A stretch of 32,084 nucleotides of DNA from Chloroflexota bacterium (GCA_022568195.1 JADFFS010000021.1:1-32084); one strand, 5' to 3'. Counted from the first letter of the stretch, positions 9,509 to 18,163 are shown. Notes: generated from the letters alone by a model not told the origin. Translations and numbers: made by a program.

Positions 9509-9536
9509 TTGCACGCCGTTATTCCATTACTATGAT
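9509..9536 (+). promoter_or_regulatory. Promoter of the 6S-like RNA
   Basis: TTGCAC (9509-9514), 16 nt, TATGAT (9531-9536), facing a stretch with no plus-strand ORF. Transcription would start near 9543, exactly where the closing stem of the predicted RNA begins. Confidence 0.65.
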
Positions 9537-9542
9537 GCGGAA

Positions 9543-9707
9543 GCCCCCTGGGGAGCGAAATTGGGGATCTTCCAGGTCCTATGCATCGGGGTCTCATCGT
9601 CCGCGAAAAGTTCTTTGTAACGGCTAACGCTTTCCCGTCGATGGGGACTAGAGCGTCCCCTTAGTGGGTTCGAAGGGATAAGCCTAGACGCCTCTCCCCG
9701 TGGGCAA
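9543..9707 (+). ncRNA. ssrS: Probable 6S RNA
   Basis: A 165-nt RNA with 6S features; 6S RNA mimics an open promoter and binds the sigma-70 holoenzyme. The 3' side at 9666-9693 (GGGTTCGAAGGGATAAGCC, then TAGACGCC) parallels the E. coli 6S stretch GGGTTCAAGGGTTACAGCC then TGCGGCGGC. The ends pair: GCCC 9543-9546 with GGGC 9702-9705, and GGGGAG 9550-9555 with CTCCCC 9694-9699. A small hairpin, GGGGAC/GTCCCC (9643-9660), falls on the 3' side of the expected central bubble. A promoter sits at the right distance. I compared by eye; a covariance-model search would settle it. Confidence 0.65.
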
Positions 9708-9770
9708 TCCTCTCCTTCAAGGGAAGGGTGATGGGCCGGCAGAGACCTGGTCCGTCGCGATGAAACCGGG

Positions 9771-10139
9771 CTACGTGCGGTTGTTGATCAAGGCGCCGTA
9801 GGTCGAGACCAGGAACGGCACACAGTAGGTCAAGGGGACCTTCCAGTAAAGGGAGGAGCTCCATTCCCCGGCCAAGAGGTTGTCTCCCTGGTTGAGGGCT
9901 GTCAACACAGTACCGACGACCAAGGCGGCTATCAGAGATCTCTTGAGCAGGGGTAGGTGGCGCAGAGCGCACAACAAGCACTTGGCCAGCTCGGCGGCGG
10001 GACTCGTTACTGCTGTTTCGCTGAGGACGGGTTTGGAGCGGAAAACGAAGGCCCGGCCCGCGTGCAAAGCCTTGCCGCAACTGGCACAGATGCCCTGGCC
10101 TCGGATTAGGTCCTCTTCGGTGTTGATCGAGTGCACCAT
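9771..10139 (-). CDS. NrtS-like nitrate/nitrite transporter with an N-terminal four-Cys domain
   Basis: A 122-residue membrane protein. The second half (about 62-120) matches the small NrtS family of nitrate/nitrite transporters: KRSLIAALVVGTVLTALNQGD, then WKVPLTYCVPFLVSTYGAL, giving two membrane segments near 65-82 and 99-115. The first 60 residues are not part of a standard NrtS. They carry C18-x2-C21 and C54-x2-C57, a pattern that could bind zinc or another metal. The ATG at 10139 has AGGTGG upstream. No nitrate reductase or other nitrogen gene is nearby. Family membership of the C-terminal half is likely; the role of the Cys domain is unknown. Confidence 0.75.
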   Translation of the reverse strand: MVHSINTEEDLIRGQGICASCGKALHAGRAFVFRSKPVLSETAVTSPAAELAKCLLCALRHLPLLKRSLIAALVVGTVLTALNQGDNLLAGEWSSSLYWKVPLTYCVPFLVSTYGALINNRT

Positions 10140-10341
10140 GGCAAGCCACCTGTGGCCGGTGGCAACCGCGCAGGCAGGGAGATGAAAGGGTTAACCAGTG
10201 ATGCAAGAACTGTTAACGCTGGAGTCGCTTTCAGGTTCGATGCGCGAGGTTGCTAGAGATTCTCGGTATTTTAGCTTTAGCCAACAGGCGTGTCAATCGA
10301 AGGAGCGTCCAACCGGCGATGGCGCCGGGGCCGCGCATCAT

Positions 10342-10385
10342 AAAAAAGGTCTGGCCCCGATTCTATCGGGGCCAGACCCTTTTTA
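10342..10385 (-). terminator. Strong intrinsic terminator (both directions)
   Basis: A perfect 14-bp stem, 10348-10361 with 10365-10378, closed by a TCT loop. The minus-strand side runs into six Ts and the plus-strand side into CTTTTTAT. It follows the membrane-protein gene ending at 10405 and separates that unit from the NrtS-like gene. Confidence 0.95.
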
Positions 10386-10404
10386 TCTCCTCGGTATGGG
10401 AAGC

Positions 10405-11139
10405 TCAGGACAAGATGTCCCACAAGCGTTGGGACTGCCAGCGCAGCACCCGGACAATGGTGGCCAGGGCTAAACCGATGCCGCTCAGCACTAGGCCGAT
10501 TCCGACGAACTTGAAGGGCGCCAGCCAGGCGGTGGTCGTATTGATGTTGGCCAGGCTATTCAGCAGCGCGCTGCCTGCCGTGGCAGGGTTCAGCTCGGTG
10601 GCGATGGAGTGGTTCCAATAACCATAGCTGATGAACGCCAGAACGATTCCGATGACCAGTGAGGCTATCAGCACCATCATGCCCATCATCATTAACATGG
10701 GGAACACTGTGGCCGTCATGGGGGGCTTGATTACCTTTACTGGTACGCCGACAGCTTCCTGGACCCTACCGCCACCGGTGCGCAGAGCGCCCAGGATGGT
10801 GGCCAGCAGGAAGGTTACGCCGCCTAGGATCATTCCCATGCCAAGGAACTTGAAGGAAGGTAGCCAGGCCTTGGTGGACTCCATGAATGCTTTTTGAGTG
10901 GCCAGGGCGGAGCCTGTAACTGCGGCTTCTCGTACCTCTTTGGAAGCCTGGAAGTAGTCGGAGGTAATCGAGCTGTTGACCAGACCGAAGATGAACGCCG
11001 CCAGAACCACCATGAACCCCATCGCGATAAATGGGACCCACATCTTACTGGCCATAGCCTGCATTCCGGTGACTCGCACCGGTAACTGGGTGGAGCTGAA
11101 GGAAATCTCGCGGGTGGATGGTTGAGCTAATGTTGCCAT
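10405..11139 (-). CDS. Four-TM membrane protein of unknown family, internal duplication
   Basis: I do not recognise the family. It has 244 residues with membrane segments near 35-54, 96-118, 143-170 and 210-230. The two halves are homologous: each has a membrane helix, an outward loop of about 40 residues with (T)GSAL, then AWL-x-(S/P)FKFxGxGxxLxG leading into the second helix and ending in LR (57-120 and 172-233). The neighbouring 127-residue protein contains one more copy of the same unit. SD AGGGAGT precedes the ATG at 11139. It follows that neighbour by 54 nt on the same strand and is closed by a strong terminator, so the two form a transcription unit. Confidence 0.8.
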   Translation of the reverse strand: MATLAQPSTREISFSSTQLPVRVTGMQAMASKMWVPFIAMGFMVVLAAFIFGLVNSSITSDYFQASKEVREAAVTGSALATQKAFMESTKAWLPSFKFLGMGMILGGVTFLLATILGALRTGGGRVQEAVGVPVKVIKPPMTATVFPMLMMMGMMVLIASLVIGIVLAFISYGYWNHSIATELNPATAGSALLNSLANINTTTAWLAPFKFVGIGLVLSGIGLALATIVRVLRWQSQRLWDILS

Positions 11140-11193
11140 TTGTTTACTCCCTTTGGTTATGGTTCGACAATTGGGGCGTGGATAATCCGCGTC

Positions 11194-11577
11194 CTAGGCC
11201 TGCGTTTTGCGCCCCTTGAGAATGGGCAGAACTGCAGCCATGGTGTTGCCTCGGAGATGGACGTTTTTAAGAATGTTGGCGAAGGCGAATCCAAAACCCA
11301 ACAAGAAAGTGGCCAACCCTAGGACCTCGAGGGGAAGCACCCAGGCTTTAGTTGTTTGGAAGTTGGCCAGAGTGGCCAGCAATGCTGACCCAGGTTGCGC
11401 GGCGTCGCGTGCCGCTTTGCTGAAGGCGTAGTAGTCGCTGGCGAATGCGACTGCCATCACCACCCAAACGATAACGATGGCCATGATAATCATCATCCCC
11501 ACGACCCACAGGCCGCCGGCGATTTTGATTTGTGGGGCGGTTCTCTGTGCTTGCGCCCTTAACTCTTCGTTGCTCAT
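11194..11577 (-). CDS. Two-TM membrane protein, single copy of the repeated unit
   Basis: A 127-residue unrecognised membrane protein with helices near 22-45 and 82-105. Between them lies an outward loop containing ASDYYAFSKAARDAAQPGSALL, and the second helix starts after TTKAWVLPLEVLGLA. The same order and wording occur twice in the 244-residue protein encoded next. A basic tail (KGRKTQA) suggests the C-terminus is cytoplasmic. The ATG is preceded by a perfect AGGAGGT. It is the first gene of the two-gene unit; the region upstream is AT-rich. Confidence 0.8.
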   Translation of the reverse strand: MSNEELRAQAQRTAPQIKIAGGLWVVGMMIIMAIVIVWVVMAVAFASDYYAFSKAARDAAQPGSALLATLANFQTTKAWVLPLEVLGLATFLLGFGFAFANILKNVHLRGNTMAAVLPILKGRKTQA

Positions 11578-11639
11578 TAACTGATACCTCCTATCTCCGG
11601 AAATGGCGCCTCAAGGTAATGTTTTGATCCGGTCATCCC

Positions 11640-11830
11640 ATGTTGCACCTCGCCCTTGTTTCTATCCCATTCATCTGTTTAGATGCTATTGATATACAAT
11701 GGATTCGCTGGATTATCGAAATGTATTAACAGTGTTCGTAACCAATAAATCGTAGGTAGCAATTAATGAATATAAAAAAGAATGATTGCTAAAAAAGCGG
11801 CCCATGTAGGTTAGATGTTAATGAGACAAC
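11640..11830. other. AT-rich intergenic island
   Basis: About 190 nt markedly richer in A and T than the rest of the window, with runs such as AATTAATGAATATAAAAAAG near 11762-11781. No ORF is supported. It lies upstream of the repeat-unit membrane genes and may hold their promoter, but I cannot pick one -35/-10 pair with confidence. Low GC could also mark acquired DNA. Confidence 0.6.
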
Positions 11831-11882
11831 GCGGATTCGGCGGAAGTCAGTAGCAGTGGATAAATTTGGGGTGGGCAACCTG

Positions 11883-12360
11883 GGGTTGGAGGTCAAGACA
11901 CTGGGGACGGATTGCGCTGAAGGAACGAAAAGGTGGAACGTACCGGCATTCCCGGGTGTAGAGATCACTAGGTGCCCAGGGACGAGATAGGCATGGTGGC
12001 CCAGGCAGGCAGGGAGCTAGGCGCCAAGCTGGTCAACGTTTACGGGGAAACCATCTTGGAGAAGCGGTTGGCGGTGGAAAATGGAGTATATCTGGAGGTG
12101 TCCGGCCGCAAGGGCCACGGCTTAGCCACGGGCGCGTGGTTTAAGCGGCTCGGGAGACTGGGGCGGAGTTGTTAGTGGACTCGGATGCCCACGAGCCCGA
12201 GGACCAGTTGCCCCCGGAGTTGGCAGACCGAATAGCAGCGGGCGTGGGTCTCAACGTCGAAGAGCCCCACGCCCTATTGGTAATAAATCCGCAAAGCCTG
12301 CTGGCCAGACTCTGCTTCGGCCCGATCCCTGCGCCTCGCGCCCAGGGACTAAACCCTTAA
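11883..12360 (+). pseudogene. Decayed PHP-domain phosphoesterase (histidinol-phosphatase-like)
   Basis: Three pieces in three frames read as one PHP-family protein. Piece one (11883-11968) has WNVPAFPGVEIT. Piece two (11972 to about 12142) has VPRDEIGMVAQAGRELGAKLV, then YGETILE where the family has a metal-binding HGET, then NGVYLEVSGRKGH. Piece three (about 12145-12357) has GAELLVDSDAHEPEDQLPP. Single-base losses explain the frame changes near 11969 and 12143. About 30 codons are missing between ETILE and the NGVYLE segment, and the N-terminal metal site is absent. It is therefore a degenerate remnant, not an active enzyme. Confidence 0.8.
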
Positions 12361-12383
12361 GGACAGCGGTTGCTACCGGCTAA

Positions 12384-12524
12384 CTAAGCCTTGCCTATGC
12401 GAAAGACCTTGGTGTTGCACACGGGGCAGACGCCCGATGTAGCCGGACGCCCGTTCTTCAGGGTTACTTGTTGTGGGTTCCGTATCTCCTGCTTTCCCCG
12501 GCACTTGAAGCAATAAGCCTCCAT
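12384..12524 (-). CDS. DUF5679 zinc-ribbon protein
   Basis: A 46-residue protein of the DUF5679 type: C5-x2-C8 (YCFKCRGK), then NPQQVTLKNGRPATSG, C33-x2-C36 (CPVCNTK) and a basic end. Two CxxC pairs form one zinc ribbon. Function is unknown; related small proteins are frequent in Chloroflexota. I use the ATG at 12524 with GGGGGTG about 6 nt upstream; the longer frame to 12773 has no supported start and no homologous sequence. It has its own strong promoter at 12746-12773, so the mRNA has a leader of over 200 nt. Confidence 0.85.
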   Translation of the reverse strand: MEAYCFKCRGKQEIRNPQQVTLKNGRPATSGVCPVCNTKVFRIGKA

Positions 12525-12745
12525 AATCTGCACCCCCATTACATTGAGTCTGCCCGGAGTTTGCCCGACCCGATACGGTGTAACTGGATCCCTCGATGGG
12601 TAGCTGTCCTCGTAGAGATGGTCGCAGTGAACTGCGGATGTAGGTTTTCGCCCTGTTCGATGCTCCCTGGATAATGGCCTAGGATTTGAAGCGGCCTGTT
12701 GGCGATCCAGAGCGTGAATGGCGTCAAGCCTGCGCGCCGGTTTCC

Positions 12746-12773
12746 AATATACAGGGCTGACGGCTTTTGTCAA
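12746..12773 (-). promoter_or_regulatory. Sigma-70-type promoter upstream of DUF5679
   Basis: On the minus strand TTGACA (12768-12773), 16 nt, TATATT (12746-12751). Transcription would start near 12739, leaving a leader of about 215 nt before the ATG at 12524. Confidence 0.75.
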
Positions 12774-12901
12774 GGAGTCAAGGGGAGCAATTGGTGCCTA
12801 GACTCGGACGCAGCATGTAAACCGTACTGATAGGCACTGGTCAATACGGGTTTCGGCGCGGCCCACAACCGAGCGCGCAAGGTCCAACAATATCTACGGA
12901 T

Positions 12902-13879
12902 CTACCGGATGTCCGAATCAGCCCCGGGAGCGTAGGGGGAAGGGGAGTCGATCTGAAAGACCTTGCTGGGCTTCCAAGCGTCGGCGGCACGGTCGTACCG
13001 TACCATGGCCAAAAACCGGCCGTCGCTGCTGTAGGCGCGGAATTGCTCCAGGTACCCGGCGTCCAGCACAGGGTGGCCCAGGTTAATCGATTGGCCGTGG
13101 CGCAGGAACTGCTCAGCCTGCCGCCCTACAGAGATACTCTTGAGGTCTTGCAACACCCAGTCCACGGGCAGGAGATGTTGCTGCCATCCTTCGGGTGTGG
13201 AGCCAGCCTGCTCAAGTTGATCCGGTGTTATGGCCGTCTCTGCCAGGAACCGTCCGCAATACAAGCGTTCCAGGTTGGCAACGTGGCCCCCACAACCCAA
13301 GGATTCCCCAAGGTCGTGGGCCAGGGAGCGCATGTAAGCGCCCTTGCCACTTTCCACTTCCAGTTGTAGGACCGGTGGCCTGCACTCTACGATGCGAATA
13401 TTGTGTATTTCCACAGGACGGGTCTGGCGCTCCACTTCGATTCCGGCCCGGGCCAGCTTGTACAGTCTTTGTCCCTTGACCTTGATGGCACTGTACATAG
13501 GGGGAGTTTGGTCGATCAGGCCGACGAAACCCTCGAGAGCTGCTTCAATCTGTTCCCTGGTGAGGCCGCTGGCGTCCGACTCCTTGACCACTTCCCCTTC
13601 GGCGTCGTAGGTACTGGTGGAGACTCCCAGTTTGATCTCCATCAGGTACCGCTTGGTCCCACCAACCACGTAGTCCATCAACCGGGTAGCTTGGCCGAAG
13701 CATACCGGTAGGACACCTTTGGCCAGAGGGTCCATCGTTCCGCCGTGCCCCACTTTCTGCCGCTGCCCGGTGATTCGCTTCACCTGGCGCAGGGCTTCCA
13801 TGGAAGTGATCCCGGCGGGTTTGTAGAGGTTGAGGAACCCGTCCACCGACGGCCGGCCGTTGTTTTTGGGCGTAGTCAT
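12902..13879 (-). CDS. truB: tRNA pseudouridine(55) synthase
   Basis: The enzyme that converts U55 of the tRNA T-loop to pseudouridine. The N-terminal FLNLYKPAGITS block is followed by catalytic D50 in GHGGTMDPLAKGVLPV. Further TruB blocks are PPMYSAIKVKGQRLYKLAR and GKGAYMRSLAHDLGESLGCGGHV. A C-terminal PUA-like region extends to residue 325, the normal length of the long bacterial form. The gene starts 6 nt after rbfA ends and is the last of the nusA operon. Confidence 0.96.
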   Translation of the reverse strand: MTTPKNNGRPSVDGFLNLYKPAGITSMEALRQVKRITGQRQKVGHGGTMDPLAKGVLPVCFGQATRLMDYVVGGTKRYLMEIKLGVSTSTYDAEGEVVKESDASGLTREQIEAALEGFVGLIDQTPPMYSAIKVKGQRLYKLARAGIEVERQTRPVEIHNIRIVECRPPVLQLEVESGKGAYMRSLAHDLGESLGCGGHVANLERLYCGRFLAETAITPDQLEQAGSTPEGWQQHLLPVDWVLQDLKSISVGRQAEQFLRHGQSINLGHPVLDAGYLEQFRAYSSDGRFLAMVRYDRAADAWKPSKVFQIDSPSPYAPGADSDIR

Positions 13880-13885
13880 ACCTGG

Positions 13886-14299
13886 CTAATCACAGGGATT
13901 CGATGCCGAATGGCTGTTGGACTGGTCCCCGCCGTCGACCGGGGGTTGTTGAGCCTGCTCGTCGCGGATGTCATCCATGATTTGCAAGATGTGGGCGGCC
14001 TGCTCCAAGGTATCGTCCAAGGTGAACTTGAGGAAGGGGGTATAGCGCAAGGAAATCCGGTCTCGTAGCTCCCGCCGCAGATAGCTGGCGGCGGACTGAA
14101 TTCCGTCCAAAGCGGTACGTCTGGCGTCTTCATCTCCCATGACGCTAAGGAGCACCTCGGCGTTCCGGAGATCGTTGGAGGTGTTGACGCTGGTTATGCT
14201 GATGACCCCGGTCAGCCGAGGGTCCTTGATCTGCCGGGACAACAGCAAGCTGATTTCGTCGCGCAGGAGATCATTGATACGATCGATGCGTCTGGACAT
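13886..14299 (-). CDS. rbfA: Ribosome-binding factor A
   Basis: A 137-residue KH-fold protein that assists maturation of the 16S rRNA 5' end. Diagnostic segments are RINDLLRDEISLLLSRQIKDPRL, the GVISITSVN strand, then SAASYLRRELRDRISLRYTPFLKF. The extended hydrophilic tail (about 115-137) is family-typical. ATG at 14299 has GGGAG 7 nt upstream. It lies between infB (63-nt gap) and truB (6-nt gap), the conserved order. Confidence 0.95.
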   Translation of the reverse strand: MSRRIDRINDLLRDEISLLLSRQIKDPRLTGVISITSVNTSNDLRNAEVLLSVMGDEDARRTALDGIQSAASYLRRELRDRISLRYTPFLKFTLDDTLEQAAHILQIMDDIRDEQAQQPPVDGGDQSNSHSASNPCD

Positions 14300-14362
14300 G
14301 CGGGGCTCCCAATTTTGAAGGGTGGAAGGGGCTGGGATTGGCGAATAGCTTCTGGGAGCAGC

Positions 14363-16195
14363 CTAGCGTTGGCCCCTTTCCTGACGGTGGGTTTCCAAGA
14401 TGTCGCCTACCTCGACGTCGTTGAACCCCTGGAGGATGATGCCGCAGTCGGAACCGTTGGTCATCTCGTTGACCTCGTCCCGGAAATGACGGAGGCTGGC
14501 GATGCTGGACTCCTGGAGCAACTCGCCATCCCGCATCACGCGGACCGTGGCTCCTCTGGTGATGCGCCCTTCGGTCACGCGGCAACCAGCGATGTTAACC
14601 CCCTGCCGTGTCGGGAATATCTCCCGGATCTCGGCTCGCCCTATGATCACATCGGTGTACACAGGCTCCAATATCCCGAACAGGGCCTGACTTATGTCGT
14701 CAATTAGCTGGTAGATGATGTCATAGTGGCGAATCGGCACGCCCATGCGGTCGGCCAATCGCTCAGCGCTGGGTTCGGTGCCCACGGTGAAGCCGACAAC
14801 GATTGCTTGCGAGGCGCTGGCCAACAGCACGTCGGACTCGGTAATGCCGCCGGAACCTCCGTGCAGGACGCGGACCTTGGCGCCTTCGGCGGTAAGCCCC
14901 TCCAGGGCCTGGCGGACCGCTTCCACACTCCCTTGTACGTCGGCCTTGAGTACAATGTTCAGTTCTTTTACGTCGCCAGCGGCGGTGCGGTTGACCACTT
15001 CCTCCAGCGTTAAGGCCCGGGACTGAGCTTGCTGCGAGAAAGTCTTCGCCCGGTCGTTCGCCATGGAGCGGGCTTGGCGCTCGTTGTCTACCACGGCGAA
15101 AGCGTCTCCAGCTTCTGGGAGGGAGCCCAAGCCGAGAATCTCGGCGGGGGCACCGGGAGGCACCGACTTGATAGATTTCCCTTGGTCGTTGGTTATGGCC
15201 TTGATTCGGCCGAAAGTCCCTCCGGCGGTGATGTATTCGCCAAGTTTAAGGGTGCCGTCTTGGACCAGCAGTGTGGCCAGCGGACCACGCCTTCGGTCCA
15301 GCTTGGCTTCGATAATCACGCCGGTGGCCGGTTTGTCCGGGTTGGCCTTGAGCTCCGCCACCTCGGCCACCACCGCGATGTTTTGCAGCAGGTCATCCAA
15401 TCCATCTCCGGTGCGAGCGGAAACCTCAACGGAGATAATCTCGCCGCCCCAGTCTTCGACCAACAGATCATGTTCGCTGAGCTGGCGTTTGACCCTCTCG
15501 GGGTCTGCTCCCGGCAGGTCCATCTTGTTGATTGCGACAATTATGGGCACCTTGGCGGCCTTGGCGTGGTTGATAGCCTCCTCTGTTTGAGGCATTATGC
15601 CGTCGTCCGCCGCTACAACCAATATGGCTATGTCGGTGATCTGGGAGCCGCGGGCACGGATGGCGGTGAAAGCCTCATGGCCCGGGGTGTCCAGGAAAGT
15701 TATTTGCTGGCCCTGGGTTTCCACCTGGTAGGCCCCGATGTGCTGGGTGATGCCGCCGACTTCATGCTCCGCGACATTGGTACGCCGGATGGCGTCCAAG
15801 AGAGCGGTTTTACCGTGGTCCACGTGCCCTAGAATCGTAACTACAGGAGACCTGGTGACCAGATGGGAATCGTCATCCGCAGGTCGAGATTTAGAGGCTG
15901 AAGCAGCAGCAACCGCTGCCTCAGGCTCGGCCATGCTAGTTCTGATACCGAAGGCGGCGGTCACCAAAGTAGCCATCTGGTAGTCGATGATCTGGTTCAT
16001 CGACGCCATTATCCCGTTGCGCATCAGTTGTTTGATGACGTCGATAGGTGTCTGGTCGGTCAACTCGGCCAGACGTTGCACAGTAATGGTTGGCGGCAGC
16101 TCCAGAACCCTGGGTTGGCCCCGGCGTCCCTGGCCTGCTGCTCGGTTGGAGGCGGGTGACCGGCCTCGACCGTCTACCGGTCTTTCAGAGGTCAT
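14363..16195 (-). CDS. infB: Translation initiation factor IF-2
   Basis: A 610-residue GTPase that brings fMet-tRNA to the 30S subunit. The G1 motif is GHVDHGKT (123-130), G3 is DTPGHE (169-174), G4 is NKMD (223-226); GGIT near 148-151 is switch I. The N-terminal domain is short: an Arg/Gly-rich start, then one IF2-N-type module ([22 protein letters not shown]). The C-terminal domains carry the usual [11 protein letters not shown] and [11 protein letters not shown]. The ATG abuts the ylxR stop (TGAATG), and GGAGAG inside the end of ylxR is its ribosome-binding site, implying coupled translation. Confidence 0.97.
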   Translation of the reverse strand: MTSERPVDGRGRSPASNRAAGQGRRGQPRVLELPPTITVQRLAELTDQTPIDVIKQLMRNGIMASMNQIIDYQMATLVTAAFGIRTSMAEPEAAVAAASASKSRPADDDSHLVTRSPVVTILGHVDHGKTALLDAIRRTNVAEHEVGGITQHIGAYQVETQGQQITFLDTPGHEAFTAIRARGSQITDIAILVVAADDGIMPQTEEAINHAKAAKVPIIVAINKMDLPGADPERVKRQLSEHDLLVEDWGGEIISVEVSARTGDGLDDLLQNIAVVAEVAELKANPDKPATGVIIEAKLDRRRGPLATLLVQDGTLKLGEYITAGGTFGRIKAITNDQGKSIKSVPPGAPAEILGLGSLPEAGDAFAVVDNERQARSMANDRAKTFSQQAQSRALTLEEVVNRTAAGDVKELNIVLKADVQGSVEAVRQALEGLTAEGAKVRVLHGGSGGITESDVLLASASQAIVVGFTVGTEPSAERLADRMGVPIRHYDIIYQLIDDISQALFGILEPVYTDVIIGRAEIREIFPTRQGVNIAGCRVTEGRITRGATVRVMRDGELLQESSIASLRHFRDEVNEMTNGSDCGIILQGFNDVEVGDILETHRQERGQR

Positions 16196-16492
16196 TCATC
16201 TCTCCGACGGGGCTGAAACAGCCACCGATATTCGGTAATAGTCTTTCAACCTGGTCTGGTCTTGCGGAGAAAAAGAAACGCTCAGGCTCCGCTCCAAACC
16301 ACCTTTTTGTAGGCCCTTTGACCAGCAATCGGGAGAGTGGCAAAGGTAGGCGCCTCGGCCCGGCGTCTTTCCGGTGGGGTCTATAACGACCGGTCCCTCG
16401 GGCGTACGGACGACGCGAATAAGTTCCCGCTTGGCTATCTTCCGGCCGCAAGCAACGCAACTCCGTTCCGGAATGTGGCGCTGTTTGGGCAA
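16196..16492 (-). CDS. ylxR: YlxR/RnpM family RNA-binding protein
   Basis: A 98-residue DUF448 protein. The block IPERSCVACGRKIAKRELIR is followed by RTPEG, DPTGKTPGRGAYLC and LERSL, matching the family end to end. B. subtilis YlxR (RnpM) modulates RNase P by binding its RNA. It occupies its conserved slot between nusA and infB. The start is TTG at 16492, 33 nt after the nusA stop; no strong Shine-Dalgarno is visible, so the start is less certain than the family. The stop directly adjoins the infB ATG. Confidence 0.93.
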   Translation of the reverse strand: MPKQRHIPERSCVACGRKIAKRELIRVVRTPEGPVVIDPTGKTPGRGAYLCHSPDCWSKGLQKGGLERSLSVSFSPQDQTRLKDYYRISVAVSAPSER

Positions 16493-16525
16493 AGCATCGA
16501 CCGCTTTTGTCAGCGAGCTGACCCT

Positions 16526-18163
16526 TTAGCGGCGACCTCGCTGGGGTCCTCTAGCCCTATTTGCTCCACCGCTTCGGCGGCGGCGATTCCGTCCCCCGGC
16601 GCCCCGGCCCTCTTCGATAATGTCCTCGGCGAACCGGATCTTGCCGGCGTCGGGCGTTAGGACCGGTATCTGTGGCATGTCGCCAAGGAGGACTCCGTCC
16701 TCGGGCTCCTCGTCCTCGTCTTCGTCATCTGACGCTTCGACATCACCCAGGGTGAAGGACTCCAGGTCTTCCACACTGAAGCTGACGGTTGCCTCTTGTT
16801 CCTGCTCGGCCTTCGCTTCGTCAGCCTTTTCTTCCTCGCGGATCAGGGCTTCAAGTATAGCGTCTTCGTCGAGTTGGGCAACTCCGGCTTCAATGGTTTC
16901 GACGGTTTCAGCGGCTGCCACGTCGGCCGTAGTCTCATCGGTAACGGTGACCTCGGCGACGGCCTCTTCCAGAAGTTCGGCCTGGGCAACCGCCGTCGCT
17001 GTTCCATTTACTTCGACACTATCCGCAGCCAACTCGGCCACGGGCTCCGACTCTTCGGATTCCTCAAGCTCCGTCTTCGAGGCAACCTTGGCAGCCTGAC
17101 GACGGCGAGCCTCTCTGATTTCCTCCCATTCGGTCATTCCCTTGATGTCCAAGCGCCAGCCGGTCAGCTTGGCGGCCAGCCGGGTGTTCTGGCCCTCTTT
17201 ACCGATGGCTAGGGAGAGCTGCCGGTCCGGCACGACCACCATGGCAGTGGCGTCACTGGGGGACAGTTCGACTTCAATCACTTCCGAAGGGCTGAGAGCC
17301 TTGGCGATGAACACCTTGGGGTCTTGATTCCAGGAAACGATGTCGATCTTCTCGCCCTGGAGCTCGTTGACAATGCTCTGGATGCGGTTGCCCCGTACGC
17401 CGATGCAGGACCCCACGGGGTCAATACCTTGTTGAGTGGCGCTAACCGCCACTTTACTGCGGTACCCGGCTTCCCGGGCGATGGCCTTGATTTCCACCAC
17501 CCCGTTGTAGACTTCCGGCACTTCTATTTCGAAGAGCCGGCGAAGCATATTTTTATGGCTGCGCGAGACCAGTATCTCCGGGCCTTTGGCGGTGTTGCGA
17601 ACACTGAGGACGTACACCTTGGCCCGCTGGCCTTTGCGGTAGCGCTCGGTAGGCACCTGCTCCTCGAAGGGCAGAATGGCCTGGGCCCTGCCAAGGTCCA
17701 AAGCGATGGAGCGGCCCGGTTCTGTTTGTTCGATCACGCCAGAGACTATGTCTCCTTCGTGTTTCAGGAACTCTTGATAAAGCAGTTCTCGTTCCGCTTC
17801 CCGCAGGCGCTGTAATACCACCTGTTTGGCCGTTTGCGCCGCAATACGGCTGGCGTTATGGGGCAGCGCCTCATCGGCGGCTACTTCGTCCCCCAGTTCG
17901 GCGCCCTGTTTTATCTCCTGGGCGTCGGCAACGGAGATCTCACGGTCACGGTCCTCAACGGATTCCACCACGGTTTTCAACGCGTAAACCCGCACCTCTC
18001 CGGTGTTGGGGTTAAGCTTCACCGAGATGTTTTGGCCCGATGCTGGATTGTCTTTCTTGAAAGCGGAGGCCAAGGCAACCTCGATGGCCTGAAGCACCTG
18101 CTCTCTGGGCAGGTGACGTTCAGCAGCCAACTGGGTCAACGCTATCAGAAAGTCGCTTTTCAT
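16526..18163 (-). CDS. nusA: Transcription termination/antitermination factor NusA
   Basis: A 545-residue elongation factor that binds RNA polymerase. Domains in order: N-terminal RNAP-binding domain (1-125), S1 (about 135-200, [14 protein letters not shown]), KH1 (205-280, with [18 protein letters not shown]) and KH2 (282-345, with [21 protein letters not shown]). The tail from 350 is unusual: about 150 very acidic, Ala/Glu/Val-rich residues, then a strongly basic Arg/Gly/Asn end (520-545: RNRRRRSGG and similar). It has no Ala/Asp-rich AR repeats of the E. coli kind. It heads the operon behind its own promoter. Confidence 0.96.
   Translation of the reverse strand: MKSDFLIALTQLAAERHLPREQVLQAIEVALASAFKKDNPASGQNISVKLNPNTGEVRVYALKTVVESVEDRDREISVADAQEIKQGAELGDEVAADEALPHNASRIAAQTAKQVVLQRLREAERELLYQEFLKHEGDIVSGVIEQTEPGRSIALDLGRAQAILPFEEQVPTERYRKGQRAKVYVLSVRNTAKGPEILVSRSHKNMLRRLFEIEVPEVYNGVVEIKAIAREAGYRSKVAVSATQQGIDPVGSCIGVRGNRIQSIVNELQGEKIDIVSWNQDPKVFIAKALSPSEVIEVELSPSDATAMVVVPDRQLSLAIGKEGQNTRLAAKLTGWRLDIKGMTEWEEIREARRRQAAKVASKTELEESEESEPVAELAADSVEVNGTATAVAQAELLEEAVAEVTVTDETTADVAAAETVETIEAGVAQLDEDAILEALIREEEKADEAKAEQEQEATVSFSVEDLESFTLGDVEASDDEDEDEEPEDGVLLGDMPQIPVLTPDAGKIRFAEDIIEEGRGAGGRNRRRRSGGANRARGPQRGRR

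Noticed and set aside
9643-9660. GGGGAC/GTCCCC hairpin as a terminator
   Set aside because: No T-tract follows; it falls inside the 6S-like RNA, where a small hairpin on the 3' side of the bubble is expected.
9661-10206. 181-codon minus-strand ORF overlapping the NrtS-like gene
   Set aside because: Different frame from the NrtS-like protein, Pro/Arg/Leu-rich without motifs, and it would run into the 6S-like RNA.
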